From Mixta sp. Marseille-Q2659 (GTDB taxonomy: Bacteria > Pseudomonadota > Gammaproteobacteria > Enterobacterales > Enterobacteriaceae): a stretch of DNA of 34,801 bases. The notes under the pieces are model-generated. The model saw nothing but the letters and a program-made list of their open reading frames with translations, ran no database searches and was not told where the DNA came from. The translations under genes and the position numbers were made by a program. Positions 17,493-27,969 of this stretch are shown here, in pieces. The stretch lies in NCBI RefSeq assembly GCF_940807255.1, contig NZ_CALNWY010000034.1, positions 1 to 34,801 on the forward strand. Reading direction: 5' to 3'. Numbering within the stretch: the stretch's first letter is position 1; every line of letters starts with the position of its first letter.

Positions 17493-17914
17493 CCTCGCGC
17501 ATACAACCGGGCAGTGATGTGATTGTCTGCGCTGAAATGGACGAACAGTGGGGCTACGTCGGTGCTAAATCACGTCAGCGCTGGCTGTTTTGCGCGTATG
17601 ACAGGATACGGAGGACGGTTGTGGCGCACGTCTTCGGTGAACGCACTCTGGCCACACTGGAGCGTCTTCTGAGCCTGCTGTCGGCCTTTGAGGTCGTGGT
17701 ATGGATGACGGATGGCTGGCCGCTGTACGAATCACGCCTGAAGGGAAAGCTGCACGTTATCAGCAAGCGTTACACTCAGCGCATTGAGCGACATAACCTG
17801 AATCTGAGACAACATCTGGCAAGGCTGGGACGGAAGTCACTGTCGTTCTCAAAATCGGTGGAGCTGCATGACAAGGTCATCGGGCATTATCTGAACATAA
17901 AACACTATCAGTAA
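17411..17914 (+). CDS. insB: IS1 InsB (transposase catalytic part)
   Basis: The 167-aa InsB frame of IS1, overlapping insA in the -1 frame. It carries the DDE catalytic residues in [15 protein letters not shown] and RIERHNL, followed by the typical end LNIKHYQ. It differs from the common E. coli IS1 InsB at scattered positions (for example [11 protein letters not shown]), so this is a divergent IS1 isoform. Function depends on the InsA-InsB fusion made by frameshifting; whether the separate InsB start is used is uncertain. Confidence 0.93.
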   Translation: MSRQCTHYGRWPQHGFTSLKKLRPQSVTSRIQPGSDVIVCAEMDEQWGYVGAKSRQRWLFCAYDRIRRTVVAHVFGERTLATLERLLSLLSAFEVVVWMTDGWPLYESRLKGKLHVISKRYTQRIERHNLNLRQHLARLGRKSLSFSKSVELHDKVIGHYLNIKHYQ

Positions 17915-17929
17915 GTTGGAGTCATTACC

Positions 17930-18009
17930 GTTTTTTGGACTTTGGCCATTTTTTTACTGGTCACTAATCCCGCTTTTAGCATCTGCTCTTGTAAGGTAAG
18001 TTTTGTCAT
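17930..18009 (-). pseudogene. yaiL: 5' fragment of a yaiL-like gene (DUF2058), cut by IS1
   Basis: From the ATG at 18009 the minus strand reads MTKLTLQEQMLKAGLVTSKK and then MAKVQK before running into the IS1 end. This is the near-exact N-terminus of E. coli YaiL (MTKLTLQEQLLKAGLVTSKK). Only about 26 codons remain of about 180. The frame then continues into IS1 and stops within a few codons. The rest of the gene is not found on the other side of IS1, so the insertion was accompanied by a deletion. Confidence 0.85.
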
Positions 18010-18042
18010 GTTGGTTTCTAATGTTATTGAATAATTTGCAGG

Positions 18043-18080
18043 ATTATACCTGTAATTTCTATAGCTGTACCAGGTTGCAG
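18043..18080 (-). promoter_or_regulatory. Promoter of the truncated yaiL-like gene
   Basis: A consensus -10 box TATAAT lies on the minus strand at 18048-18043, 34 nt upstream of the yaiL ATG. A weak -35 candidate (GGTACA-like) is about 17-18 nt further upstream. It survives although the gene is lost and now fires into the IS1 right end. Confidence 0.5.
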
Positions 18081-18202
18081 AATCTGTTTGCGCGTTGCTT
18101 GCGTTTGGTGGTGGGGTTTGTGAAAAAGCCGTCTGTCACGGTGTAGGGAAGAGAGTAAGCGATACCTTACGAATTAATTGAATCTGACAGATGGCGTTAT
18201 AA

Positions 18203-18230
18203 AAAAATCCACGCAATTGCGTGGATTTTT
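18203..18230. terminator. Bidirectional terminator downstream of ychF
   Basis: A perfect 12-bp stem AAAAATCCACGC (18203-18214) pairs with 18219-18230 around an AATT loop, with A and T tracts at the stem base. It lies 60 nt after the ychF stop and is a classic terminator in both directions. Confidence 0.88.
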
Positions 18231-18289
18231 CGGAACCTTAACTCGTTGCCATGAGAATCAAAGCAATCTCATAAGACAAGCGATCGGAT

Positions 18290-19381
18290 TTAAACGTTAA
18301 ACAGGAAGTTCATAATATCGCCATCTTTAACGATATATTCTTTGCCTTCTGAACGCATTTTGCCCGCTTCTTTCGCTCCCTGTTCACCTTTATAGGTAAT
18401 GAAGTCATCAAAGGCGATGGTTTGCGCGCGAATAAAGCCTTTTTCAAAATCGGTATGAATCTTACCAGCCGCCTGCGGCGCGGTAGCGCCAACCGGGATG
18501 GTCCAGGCGCGCACTTCTTTTACGCCTGCGGTGAAGTAGGTCTGCAGGTTCAGCAGCGCATAACCGGCACGAATTACGCGGTTCAGGCCCGGCTCTTCCA
18601 GTCCCAGCTCTGCCATAAACTCGTCGCGTTCTTCATCTTCCAGCTCGGCAATATCAGACTCAACGGCGGCGCAAACCGGCACAACCACCGAACCTTCCTG
18701 CTCAGCGATGGCGCGAACCTGATCGAGATAGGGGTTGTTCTCAAAACCATCTTCATTGACGTTGGCAATGTACATGGTCGGCTTCAGCGTCAGGAAGCTC
18801 AGGTAGCGAATAGCCGCTTTTTCTTCAGCGTCCAGCGGCAGGGCGCGCAGCATACCGGCGTTTTCCAGATGCGGCAGGCATTTTTCCAGCACCGCCTGCT
18901 CCAGTTTGGCGTCTTTATCGCCGCCTTTGGCCTTCTTCTGGACGCGCTGCAGCGCACGTTCACAGGTGTCGAGATCGGAAAGCGCCAGTTCAGTGTTGAT
19001 GACGTCAATATCTTCCGCCGGATTCACCTTGCCGGAAACGTGAATGATATTGTCATTTTCAAAGCAGCGCACCACGTGGCCGATCGCTTCGGTTTCGCGA
19101 ATATTAGTCAGGAACTGGTTACCCAGACCTTCACCTTTGGAAGCGCCTTTAACCAGACCGGCAATATCAACGAATTCCATGGTGGTTGGAATAATACGCT
19201 GCGGCTTAACAATCTCCGCCAGCTGATCGAGACGTGAATCAGGCATCGGCACCACGCCGGTATTCGGCTCAATGGTACAGAACGGGAAGTTTGCTGCTTC
19301 GATGCCCGCTTTGGTTAACGCATTGAACAGCGTGGATTTACCCACGTTAGGCAGGCCCACGATACCGCATTTGAATCCCAT
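18290..19381 (-). CDS. ychF: Redox-responsive ATPase YchF
   Basis: A 363-aa Obg-family P-loop protein, the same length as E. coli YchF (OLA1 in eukaryotes), which binds ribosomes and hydrolyses ATP rather than GTP. The Walker A motif GLPNVGKST is near the N-terminus, followed by [21 protein letters not shown] central helical insertion and the C-terminal TGS domain ([29 protein letters not shown]) complete the protein. In E. coli it follows pth in the same direction; here an oppositely oriented EAL-like gene lies between them, so ychF must use its own promoter. A bidirectional terminator follows. Confidence 0.98.
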   Translation of the reverse strand: MGFKCGIVGLPNVGKSTLFNALTKAGIEAANFPFCTIEPNTGVVPMPDSRLDQLAEIVKPQRIIPTTMEFVDIAGLVKGASKGEGLGNQFLTNIRETEAIGHVVRCFENDNIIHVSGKVNPAEDIDVINTELALSDLDTCERALQRVQKKAKGGDKDAKLEQAVLEKCLPHLENAGMLRALPLDAEEKAAIRYLSFLTLKPTMYIANVNEDGFENNPYLDQVRAIAEQEGSVVVPVCAAVESDIAELEDEERDEFMAELGLEEPGLNRVIRAGYALLNLQTYFTAGVKEVRAWTIPVGATAPQAAGKIHTDFEKGFIRAQTIAFDDFITYKGEQGAKEAGKMRSEGKEYIVKDGDIMNFLFNV

Positions 19382-19595
19382 GTTTGAATCACCTTAATTG
19401 CTGAGATAACCAGACAAGCTATGTTGTCGGTTATGACATGAAAAATTTGCCCGCATTATACACGTAATTATGGCGCGGATGCGGCTGATTTCATTCTCCG
19501 TCGGCGGGAAAACGCGTTTTAAAACTGCAATTGTGCGGATTGTTGCTGATAATAAGATTGAGACGCAACGTGACGGAGGCGCAACCAGTCTTACT

Positions 19596-20288
19596 ATGAT
19601 CAAGCTGCAACCGCCGCTGGAGATAATGTGCGATGTGCTGCATGCGCCTGACGGGCGTATCGTTGCGCTCGATCTGCACTATGATGAACCGCATCCGGCC
19701 GCTTACCGCAGCGTGACGCGGCGGCTTCAGCTGGCCTCGCTGTCGGCGGCGCAGCGCGAAGAGATGTTCATCCATCAGCTACTCAGCCTGGAAAGCATGT
19801 CGGCATTACTGCACCGGCGGCAATGGCTTTGCAGCATTGCGCTTGATTTTACTCTGGCGCAGCGGGTTACCGAATCCGCCTTTATTCGTCAGATAATCCA
19901 TCACCTGCCTTTTCTGCGACTGTCGCTGTCGGAGGATTTCCCCAATCTGCACGACGGAATAGAGAATCCCTTAATTCGCGCCCTGAGCGAACAGCTGAAT
20001 ATTCTGTGGCTCAGCGATCTCGGCGCTGGCTACGCCAATCTGAATGCGGTGCAAAGCCATATTTTCGAAGCGGTAAAGCTCGATCGGCGTTTTTATGTCG
20101 AAAACGTCCATAAATCCGTTTTTATTATGCTGCTGCGCCAGATTATGCAGATGACCAACCGGCTGATTATTGATGGCGTGGAGGATGAAAGCCAGCGGCT
20201 GATGCTGGCGCAGCAGGGGATTTGGGCACTACAGAATTATCAATATGCGTCGCTGCCGCTCAGCAAAATCAGCAGCCTGCCGGAGTAA
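19596..20288 (+). CDS. Degenerate EAL-domain protein, YdiV/RflP-like
   Basis: About 230 aa, close to the 237 aa of E. coli YdiV, an EAL-fold protein that does not degrade c-di-GMP but binds FlhD4C2 and blocks flagellar genes. Key EAL phosphodiesterase motifs are altered: the EAL motif is replaced by VALDLHYDE, the metal-binding DDFGTG by LSDLGAGYAN, and the lysine motif survives as VKLDRRF. Segments SEDFPNLHDG and LGAGYANLNAV align with NENYPHLNEG and LGAGNSTMKAV of YdiV. The start is uncertain: ATG 19596 gives YdiV-like length, but the nearest GGAGG (19573-19577) is too far away; a longer upstream frame also exists. Lies opposite to its neighbours between ychF and pth. Confidence 0.78.
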   Translation: MIKLQPPLEIMCDVLHAPDGRIVALDLHYDEPHPAAYRSVTRRLQLASLSAAQREEMFIHQLLSLESMSALLHRRQWLCSIALDFTLAQRVTESAFIRQIIHHLPFLRLSLSEDFPNLHDGIENPLIRALSEQLNILWLSDLGAGYANLNAVQSHIFEAVKLDRRFYVENVHKSVFIMLLRQIMQMTNRLIIDGVEDESQRLMLAQQGIWALQNYQYASLPLSKISSLPE

Positions 20289-20296
20289 GCGGCAGG
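20276..20296. terminator. Hairpin between the EAL-like gene and pth
   Basis: CCTGCCG (20276-20282) pairs with CGGCAGG (20290-20296) around a loop that contains the EAL-like gene stop codon. It has no T tract. The convergent pth gene ends 9 nt beyond. A weak terminator at best. Confidence 0.35.
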
Positions 20297-20304
20297 CGCG
20301 ACGG

Positions 20305-20892
20305 TCAGCTCGCCTTATAGCTGTGCAGACGGTTCATGGCTTTCAGCAAATCGTCCTTTAACCATAGTTCAGTACAGCGGGCCGCTTCATCCACGGCGTT
20401 ATCAATCAGCGTTTGCTCTGAGGCGGGCGGTTTACCCAGTACGAAGCCGACCACTTTATTGCGATCGCCGGGATGCCCAATGCCGATGCGCAGCCGATGG
20501 AAGTTGGGGTTGTTGCCCAGCTTGCTGATGATGTCTTTCAGGCCGTTATGGCCGCCATGGCCGCCGCCCAGCTTAAATTTCGCCACGCCAGGCGGCAAAT
20601 CCAGCTCATCATGGGCAACCAGAATCTCTTCCGGTGCGATGCGATAGAAGGTCGCCATCGCCGCCACCGCCTTGCCGCTCAGATTCATAAAGGTGGTCGG
20701 CACCAGCAGGCGCACATCGTTACCGCCAATATTGAGTCGGGCGGTATAGCCAAAAAATTTACTCTCTTCTTTCAGAGACTGATTATGACGCTCGGCGAGC
20801 AAATCCACATACCAGGCGCCAGCGTTATGGCGGGTTGCGGCATATTCCGCGCCAGGGTTAGCCAGGCCGACAATCAGCTTAATCTCACTCAC
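20305..20892 (-). CDS. pth: Peptidyl-tRNA hydrolase
   Basis: Releases tRNA from peptidyl-tRNA dropped by ribosomes; essential in E. coli. 195 aa, normal length. The catalytic set is visible: GLANPG with the conserved Asn, ATRHNAG with the catalytic His22, FMNLSG, and [10 protein letters not shown] with the conserved Asp, then GGHGGHNGL. The start is GTG at 20892, with AGGA 9 nt upstream; it corresponds to the E. coli protein plus one residue. It is divergent from ychH as in E. coli. Confidence 0.98.
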   Translation of the reverse strand: MSEIKLIVGLANPGAEYAATRHNAGAWYVDLLAERHNQSLKEESKFFGYTARLNIGGNDVRLLVPTTFMNLSGKAVAAMATFYRIAPEEILVAHDELDLPPGVAKFKLGGGHGGHNGLKDIISKLGNNPNFHRLRIGIGHPGDRNKVVGFVLGKPPASEQTLIDNAVDEAARCTELWLKDDLLKAMNRLHSYKAS

Positions 20893-21144
20893 GGGGTCAT
20901 TTCCTGCTAAAAACCGAAGGGCGATAGTGTAGCGGCCTGGTAATCAGAATACAAAGCGGGGCACGCTTTTAGTTGCGTTACGAAATAATACGTTTTCTAT
21001 ATAAATACAGTGATTTAACGGTAAGTTTTTGTCAATCGGCAGTTAAAATGTGTGATCGTGCGCGCAACGAATAGTCAGGTCATCTCCTAAGCTTATGGTG
21101 ATTTAACCGTATGTGCTGTGCTGCCGGTAAAAAGGAGCTGAGAG

Positions 21145-21432
21145 ATGAAACGTAAAAATGCAATGATTGCGGGTAATAGTCTGATGGGACTGGGATTGCT
21201 CACCATGATTTTGGGGGTGGGCTATGCGGTGCTTAATCAGCTGCCGCAGCTGCAGCTGCCGTCTATGCTGACGCCAATAGCGATTCTCGCCATTTTTATT
21301 GGTGCGCTGTTGTGGCTGGTCGGGGCGCGTATTAGCGGACGCGAAAAGGTCGCGGATCGTTATTACTGGGTGCGCCACTGCGGCGATGAGCGCTGCCGCC
21401 GTACCTCACATTATCGTAGCCATACCCACTAA
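21145..21432 (+). CDS. ychH: Stress-induced membrane protein YchH (DUF2583)
   Basis: 95 aa with two membrane helices (about residues 9-31 and 41-62) and a polar Cys/Arg/His-rich C-terminal tail, like E. coli YchH (92 aa), which is induced by stress and linked to biofilm and CRP control. It begins MKRKNA and keeps LMGLGL, VGYAVLNQLPQ and DRYYWVRH. AAGGAG precedes the ATG. A TGTGA half-site lies at 21051-21055 but the second CRP half-site is poor. The last 27 nt overlap the convergent diguanylate cyclase gene. Confidence 0.93.
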   Translation: MKRKNAMIAGNSLMGLGLLTMILGVGYAVLNQLPQLQLPSMLTPIAILAIFIGALLWLVGARISGREKVADRYYWVRHCGDERCRRTSHYRSHTH

Positions 21433-22590
21433 AATGGAATTTCCTGCAGCGCGGCGCGGCGCCGGAAGAAATGTCTCAATGCGGTTACGCCCGCCAGCCT
21501 TCGCCTGATAAAGCGCTTTATCTGCCATCATCATCAACGAGGTGAAACTGTGCGTTCTGCCAGCGGCAATGCCGATGCTGACCGTATATTCAATGTTATC
21601 GGGCCGTGAAATCATCGCCAGCAGGCGGATCTCTTCGCATAGCGCCTGCGCCTTCTGCACATCGCCGACAAAAATCGCCGCAAACTCTTCGCCGCCCAGC
21701 CGGGAAAAGGTGCTTTCCGCCGGCAGGATCTTTTCCACTACGCGGCAAAAATCGAGCAACACCCGATCGCCCTGATTATGACCAAAGCGGTCATTGATAC
21801 TCTTAAAATGATCCAGGTCGAAAACCAGCGCCGCCAGCATTTTCTGCTGTTGTCCGCTCTGTTTTTCGGCGACGCCCGCCTGTGCAAACAGCGCGCGCCG
21901 GTTCCAGACGCTGGTTAACGGATCGCGCAAAGAAGCCTGTTTATAGCGAATCTGGGTTCGCTCGTTGACCATTGCCAGAATCGTTAAGGTCAGGCCGATG
22001 ACGAACAGGATCGACTCCAGAATTACATAGCCGGAAAAGGCGGTGCCGCCGATGGCGCCGTGGCTGTGGTTCGGCGTTTTGCTGTCAAAGCACATGCGCG
22101 TCAGGTGAAAGCCTAAATGAAACCACAGCAGCAGCTGTGCCGGCCAGAAGGTGATCTGCAGGCAGGCGCGGGAGCGGGTAAGCAGAATGATTAAGGCGGC
22201 GGTATAGCTGATACACAGCAGACAGCTCACCATAATGCGCTTCGGCATGGAGTAGTAAAAAGAGGGGAAACAGCAGAGCAAAGCCCAGAGCAGGGCGCCA
22301 AACAGCCAGCTAAAGCCAGGTCGTCGCCCCGAAAAAACGCGAAACGCACACAGCAGCATGCCGTACGCCAGCATCACCAGCATATTGCCGACGGCAATGG
22401 GCAAAAACTGTTGCCCCTCGCTACGCAAGCTGCTGAGCCAGACGGCGAGCATTGTTGCCATGATGGCGATGGCGGTATAGCCAAGCACCCGATCATACTG
22501 CGCGCCGCTCCAGGCAAAAATCATGATGATGCTCAGGAAGCCCAGCACATAGAGTTCACAGATAAAAAGTGTGTAGACATCAAGTGCCAT
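21406..22590 (-). CDS. Membrane-bound diguanylate cyclase (GGDEF)
   Basis: About 394 aa: an N-terminal region of six or seven membrane segments without a recognised name, then a C-terminal GGDEF domain that makes c-di-GMP from GTP. The domain has DPLTSVWNRR, FDLDHFKSINDRFGHNQGD and the active-site motif RLGGEEF, so it should be active. The RxxD inhibitory site normally found a few residues before GGEEF is absent, which suggests no product inhibition. The start at 22590 has GGGGAAG just upstream; a longer frame to 22626 adds a hydrophobic leader without a clear ribosome-binding site. It occupies the place of dauA between ychH and prs in E. coli. Confidence 0.9.
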   Translation of the reverse strand: MALDVYTLFICELYVLGFLSIIMIFAWSGAQYDRVLGYTAIAIMATMLAVWLSSLRSEGQQFLPIAVGNMLVMLAYGMLLCAFRVFSGRRPGFSWLFGALLWALLCCFPSFYYSMPKRIMVSCLLCISYTAALIILLTRSRACLQITFWPAQLLLWFHLGFHLTRMCFDSKTPNHSHGAIGGTAFSGYVILESILFVIGLTLTILAMVNERTQIRYKQASLRDPLTSVWNRRALFAQAGVAEKQSGQQQKMLAALVFDLDHFKSINDRFGHNQGDRVLLDFCRVVEKILPAESTFSRLGGEEFAAIFVGDVQKAQALCEEIRLLAMISRPDNIEYTVSIGIAAGRTHSFTSLMMMADKALYQAKAGGRNRIETFLPAPRRAAGNSILVGMATIM

Positions 22591-22770
22591 AGCGCTTCCC
22601 CATAAAAAACCGCAGCAAAATAACATGAGTTACCGGTGGTAAAAGCAATGGTTAACGCAGCGGTAAAAAAGAGAGTACAGAAAACATTACGCGTTTTGCT
22701 GGCGTTCGATGGGGAGATTAGCCATACACGAGAGGGGTTTATCGTTAAATAACAGGGTGAAGCGGGCAAA

Positions 22771-22796
22771 AAAAACCGGGCCTCAGCCCGGTTTTT
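22771..22796. terminator. Terminator downstream of prs
   Basis: A perfect 11-bp stem AAAAACCGGGC (22771-22781) pairs with 22786-22796 around CTCA, with an A run before it that becomes a T tract on the minus strand. It ends the lolB-ispE-prs transcript. Confidence 0.9.
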
Positions 22797-22810
22797 CAAC
22801 ATATCAGCGA

Positions 22811-23818
<1,008 letters not shown>

Positions 23819-23893
23819 TTATCCGCTGCGTGCGTGCATACGGGTGTATTAAAGCGTGCAGTGCAGCGTCTGGAACAGGGTGACGCTGTCACA

Positions 23894-24757
23894 TTACGCC
23901 AGGTGCCCTGAAAGTATGCGGTGAAGGGGCGAAAGGTTTACGCCTTGCGCGACGAATCCCTGCATCCAGTTCGGGGCCAGCTCAAGCACCTGACGGGCAG
24001 CGGACTCGGTGTCGAATTCTGCAAACACACAAGCGCCGGTTCCTGTCAGGCGCGACGGCGCGTATTCTAGCAGCCAGGAAACAAGCGCATCAACCTCGCG
24101 AAAACGTTTTCTTACGACTGCCTCACAATCATTGCTGAAAGGCGCCGCTAACAGCGCAGCAAATGAGCGTACCGGCGAATTACGCGTCAGCGCCGGATCG
24201 TTGAACACCAACGGCGTCGGAACCGAGACGCCGGGATGCGCAACCAGATACCATTTTTCCGGCGGTTCGACGGGCTGCAGCGCTTCGCCCACGCCCTCGG
24301 CGAAGGCGGCGTGGCCGCGCACGAACACCGGCACATCAGCACCCAGCTGTAAACCGAGCGCGCACAGCGTCTCATTTTCCAGGCCGGTCTGCCACAGGTG
24401 ATTCAGCGCCACCAACACCGTGGCGGCATTGGAAGAGCCGCCGCCCAGTCCGCCGCCCATCGGCAGGCGTTTGTCGATAGCAATATCCGCGCCGGCCTGC
24501 ACGGGCAGCGTGCCACGTTCACGTGCGGCGCGCATTAACAGCCGTGCGGCGCGCACAATCAGGTTATCTTCATCAGGTACGCCCGCGACCGGCGTTAATA
24601 AACGAATCTCGCCGTGGTTCTGCGGGGTGATGTGCAGGCTGTCGCCATAATCGAGAAACTGGAACAGCGTCTGCAAATTGTGATAGCCGTCAGGACGACG
24701 GCCGGTGATATAGAGAAACAGGTTAAGCTTCGCCGGAGCGGGCCAGGTGGTGATCAT
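23894..24757 (-). CDS. ispE: 4-(cytidine 5'-diphospho)-2-C-methyl-D-erythritol kinase
   Basis: Fourth step of the MEP pathway to isoprenoids: ATP-dependent phosphorylation of CDP-methylerythritol. 287 aa, a GHMP kinase. Visible are the substrate segment [19 protein letters not shown], the ATP-binding [15 protein letters not shown], and the C-terminal [13 protein letters not shown]. Its ATG overlaps the lolB stop by 4 nt, so the two are translationally coupled, as in E. coli. Confidence 0.98.
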   Translation of the reverse strand: MITTWPAPAKLNLFLYITGRRPDGYHNLQTLFQFLDYGDSLHITPQNHGEIRLLTPVAGVPDEDNLIVRAARLLMRAARERGTLPVQAGADIAIDKRLPMGGGLGGGSSNAATVLVALNHLWQTGLENETLCALGLQLGADVPVFVRGHAAFAEGVGEALQPVEPPEKWYLVAHPGVSVPTPLVFNDPALTRNSPVRSFAALLAAPFSNDCEAVVRKRFREVDALVSWLLEYAPSRLTGTGACVFAEFDTESAARQVLELAPNWMQGFVAQGVNLSPLHRILSGHLA

Positions 24758-25380
24758 TGTACGGTCCAGCTATCCATGCGCAGTTTGATACGTTTGTCGC
24801 CCTGCTTCAGCTCGATGCTGGCGGGCAGCGCCGGGGTTACCTTATTGTCATAGCCTTGAATGGTAACATCCCACTGCAGGCCGTTGCGCGTATAGCTCAG
24901 CGTGCGCAGCTGATATTGCTCATCCAGCGTGAAGTCGGTGGCGTCGCCCGGCAGGCCAAGCATCCATTGACGCAGGTTCGCCAGCGGAATATCCATACCG
25001 GTCAGCTGGGAGATCATTTTCTCCGCATCGTTGCTGACGTAGCGTTTGCCTTTGTTATCCACTAACTGCACGGTGTCGCCCTGCGCATCAAGCTGCAGCT
25101 CGGTGCTGCCCAGCGGGTTAGTCAGCAGCAGACGATAGCGATCCGGCGCGGTTTGCTGCCAGTTAAAGCGCGCATAAACTTTTTGCTGGTCAGAAAGCCA
25201 GGCAAAGGCGCCGCGCGTCTGGTACTGGGTAATTTTTTGTACCGCCTGCTGATGCTGTTGCCACTGCGGGGAGGTCGGGCTTTGACCAGGTCCCTGTGGT
25301 TTATTGATGGTACAGGCCGCCAGCAGCACGCTGGCCAGGGGAAGCAGCCGCAAAGAACGGCGGGTGAGCAAATCAAACAC
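24754..25380 (-). CDS. lolB: Outer-membrane lipoprotein receptor LolB
   Basis: Accepts lipoproteins from the periplasmic carrier LolA and inserts them in the outer membrane. 208 aa with a signal peptide and lipobox LLAAC, lipidated Cys23. Conserved segments include [38 protein letters not shown] and [15 protein letters not shown]. Start codon is GTG at 25380 with AGGAG 8 nt upstream. First gene of the lolB-ispE-prs operon; divergent from hemA across 213 nt. Confidence 0.97.
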   Translation of the reverse strand: MFDLLTRRSLRLLPLASVLLAACTINKPQGPGQSPTSPQWQQHQQAVQKITQYQTRGAFAWLSDQQKVYARFNWQQTAPDRYRLLLTNPLGSTELQLDAQGDTVQLVDNKGKRYVSNDAEKMISQLTGMDIPLANLRQWMLGLPGDATDFTLDEQYQLRTLSYTRNGLQWDVTIQGYDNKVTPALPASIELKQGDKRIKLRMDSWTVQ

Positions 25381-25593
25381 CTGGTCATCTCCTCAGACAC
25401 ATTTTTTAGATCCAAACGGATAACGCTAATCATTCGCCTGTTACCCGTCAACGTAGAATTACCGAAATTCAGTCATATCAGCTATATCTTATTACAGTCA
25501 TAGTCTTTGTATGGCTTTTCATGATCTCACGCATCTTGTAGAATGCGCCCCATAAAACCCCAACAACATTGGGATAACCCGATCTGATTCACC

Positions 25594-26850
25594 ATGACGC
25601 TGCTGGCCCTCGGAATAAATCATAAAACGGCACCCGTTGCCCTACGCGAAAAAGTGACCTTCTCGCCGGATACGCTGGATGAGGCTTTAAACAGCCTGCT
25701 GGCGCAGCCGATGGTGCAGGGGGGCGTTGTGCTGTCCACCTGTAACCGCACGGAACTTTATCTTAGCGTAGAGCAGCAGGAAAACCTGCACGAGCGTCTG
25801 GTGCAATGGCTGTGCGAATACCACAACCTGCGCGAAGATGACGTGCGTAAAAGCCTCTACTGGCACCACGACAACGAGGCGGTCAGCCATCTGATGCGCG
25901 TCGCCAGTGGGCTGGACTCGCTGGTTCTCGGCGAGCCGCAGATCCTCGGCCAGGTGAAAAAAGCCTTTGCGGATTCCCAACGCGGCCATTCGCTCTCCAG
26001 CGAACTGGAGCGCATGTTCCAGAAAACTTTCTCCGTCGCCAAACGCGTACGCACCGAAACCGACATCGGCGCCAGCGCCGTTTCCGTGGCGTTTGCCGCC
26101 TGTACGCTGGCGCGTCAGATCTTCGAATCGCTTTCCACCGTTAACGTGCTGCTGGTCGGCGCGGGCGAAACCATCGAGCTGGCGGCGCGGCATCTGCGCG
26201 AACATAACGTTAAAAAATTGATTATCGCTAACCGCACCCGCGAGCGCGCTCAGCTGCTGGCGGACGAGGTAGGCGCAGAAGTGATTGGCCTGGCGGAGAT
26301 CGATAGCCGCCTGGCGGAAGCGGACATCATTATCAGCTCTACCGCCAGTCCGCTGCCGATTATCGGACGCGGCATGGTCGAACGGGCGCTGAAAGCGCGT
26401 CGAAATCAGCCGATGCTGCTGGTGGACATCGCCGTGCCGCGCGACGTGGAGCCGGAAGTCGGTAAGCTGGCCAACGCTTACCTCTACAGCGTAGACGACC
26501 TCCAGGCGATCATTGAAAATAATATGGCGCAGCGTAAGGCCGCGGCGGTGCAGGCGGAAACTATCGTCGCTCAGGAAAGCGGCGAGTTTATGGCCTGGCT
26601 GCGCGCCCAGAGCGCGGTTGAGACTATCCGTGACTATCGTGAACAGGCCGGTCAGATCCGCGCCGAGCTGGAAGCCAAAGCGCTGACGGCGCTGCAGCAG
26701 GGCGCCGATCCGCAGGATGTATTGCGCGATCTGGCCCACAAGCTGACCAACCGGCTGATTCACGCCCCTACTAAATCCCTGCAACAGGCTGCACGCGACG
26801 GCGATAGCGAGCGTTTGCAAATCCTGCGTGACAGCCTCGGGCTGGACTAG
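25594..26850 (+). CDS. hemA: Glutamyl-tRNA reductase
   Basis: First committed step of tetrapyrrole synthesis by the C5 route: NADPH-dependent reduction of glutamyl-tRNA to glutamate 1-semialdehyde. 418 aa, as in E. coli. The catalytic Cys50 is in [12 protein letters not shown]; the NADPH domain begins at [17 protein letters not shown]; the C-terminal dimerisation helices follow. The N-terminus [15 protein letters not shown] is the region that controls heme-dependent proteolysis in enteric bacteria. A possible -10 box TAGAAT lies at 25539-25544. First gene of hemA-prfA-prmC-sirB2-sirB1-kdsA. Confidence 0.98.
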   Translation: MTLLALGINHKTAPVALREKVTFSPDTLDEALNSLLAQPMVQGGVVLSTCNRTELYLSVEQQENLHERLVQWLCEYHNLREDDVRKSLYWHHDNEAVSHLMRVASGLDSLVLGEPQILGQVKKAFADSQRGHSLSSELERMFQKTFSVAKRVRTETDIGASAVSVAFAACTLARQIFESLSTVNVLLVGAGETIELAARHLREHNVKKLIIANRTRERAQLLADEVGAEVIGLAEIDSRLAEADIIISSTASPLPIIGRGMVERALKARRNQPMLLVDIAVPRDVEPEVGKLANAYLYSVDDLQAIIENNMAQRKAAAVQAETIVAQESGEFMAWLRAQSAVETIRDYREQAGQIRAELEAKALTALQQGADPQDVLRDLAHKLTNRLIHAPTKSLQQAARDGDSERLQILRDSLGLD

Positions 26851-26886
26851 CTAATTCCCATACCAATACAGGGTAAACCACACCAG

Positions 26887-27969
26887 ATGAAGACTTCTAT
26901 TGTTGCCAAACTGGAAGCCTTGCAGGAGCGCCACGAAGAAGTGGAAGCGATGCTCGGCGATGCCAGCGTCATCGCTGAACAGGAGCGTTTCCGCGCGCTG
27001 TCGCGTGAATATGCCCAGCTTACCGACGTCAGCAAATGCTTCCGTCAGTGGCAGCAGGTGCAGGATGATATTGCCACCGCCGAGCAGATGCTGAGCGATG
27101 CCGAAATGCGCGATATGGCAATGGACGAACTAAAAAGCGCGCGCGCGCAGAGCGAACAGCTGGAACAGCAGCTGCAGGTGCTGCTGCTGCCGAAAGATCC
27201 CGATGACGAACGCGACTGCTTCGTGGAAGTGCGCGCCGGCGCGGGCGGCGATGAAGCCGCGATTTTTGCCGGCGATCTGTTCCGTATGTACAGCCGCTTC
27301 GCGGAAGCGCGCCGCTGGCGCGTTGAAGTGATCAGCGCCAACGAAGGCGAACACGGCGGCTATAAAGAGATGATCGCCCGCGTCAGCGGCGAAGGCGCCT
27401 ACGGACGCCTGAAATTTGAATCGGGTGGCCATCGCGTGCAGCGCGTGCCGGAAACCGAATCGCAGGGGCGTATTCACACTTCTGCCTGTACCGTGGCGGT
27501 TATGCCGGTGCTGCCGGAAGCGGAGCTGCCGGATATTAACCCTGCCGATCTGAAAATCGATACGTTCCGCTCGTCGGGCGCGGGCGGTCAGCACGTTAAC
27601 ACCACCGACTCCGCGATTCGTATTACCCACCTGCCTACCGGCATCGTGGTCGAGTGTCAGGACGAACGCTCCCAGCATAAAAACAAAGCCAAAGCGCTGT
27701 CAGTGCTGGGCGCGCGTATTCATGCTGCCGAGATGGCGAAACGCCACGAGCAGGAAGCCTCTACGCGCCGTAACCTGCTGGGCAGCGGCGATCGTTCCGA
27801 TCGTATCCGCACCTATAACTTCCCGCAGGGGCGCGTGACCGACCATCGTATCAACCTGACGCTTTACCGTCTGGATGAAGTGATGGAAGGGAAACTGGAT
27901 ACGCTGATTGAACCTATCGTGCAGGAGCATCAGGCCGATCAGCTGGCTGCGCTTGCCGGACAGGAATAA
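26887..27969 (+). CDS. prfA: Peptide chain release factor 1
   Basis: Recognises UAA and UAG stop codons and releases the peptide. 360 aa as in E. coli. The GGQ motif is at residues 233-235 ([13 protein letters not shown]). The codon-recognition PxT motif at 188-190 reads PET, where E. coli has PAT; the middle residue is known to vary, so stop recognition should be unchanged. Starts 36 nt after hemA. Its stop TAA shares the A with the ATG of prmC, so the substrate and its modifying enzyme are translated together. Confidence 0.98.
   Translation: MKTSIVAKLEALQERHEEVEAMLGDASVIAEQERFRALSREYAQLTDVSKCFRQWQQVQDDIATAEQMLSDAEMRDMAMDELKSARAQSEQLEQQLQVLLLPKDPDDERDCFVEVRAGAGGDEAAIFAGDLFRMYSRFAEARRWRVEVISANEGEHGGYKEMIARVSGEGAYGRLKFESGGHRVQRVPETESQGRIHTSACTVAVMPVLPEAELPDINPADLKIDTFRSSGAGGQHVNTTDSAIRITHLPTGIVVECQDERSQHKNKAKALSVLGARIHAAEMAKRHEQEASTRRNLLGSGDRSDRIRTYNFPQGRVTDHRINLTLYRLDEVMEGKLDTLIEPIVQEHQADQLAALAGQE

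Larger units (their letters stand above)
17162..17929 (+). mobile_element. IS1-family insertion sequence, complete, 768 bp
   Basis: Exactly 768 bp, the standard IS1 length. The left end GGTAATGCTGCCAACTTACTGAT (at 17162) is matched by an inverted copy at the right end (17907-17929) with three internal mismatches. It contains insA and insB and an A6C frameshift signal (17468-17474). No target duplication is visible: the left flank is GTGCGATGC and the right flank GTTTTTTGG. IS1 normally makes 8-9 bp duplications, so an adjacent deletion or rearrangement probably removed one side. The right end lies inside a yaiL-like gene. Confidence 0.96.
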
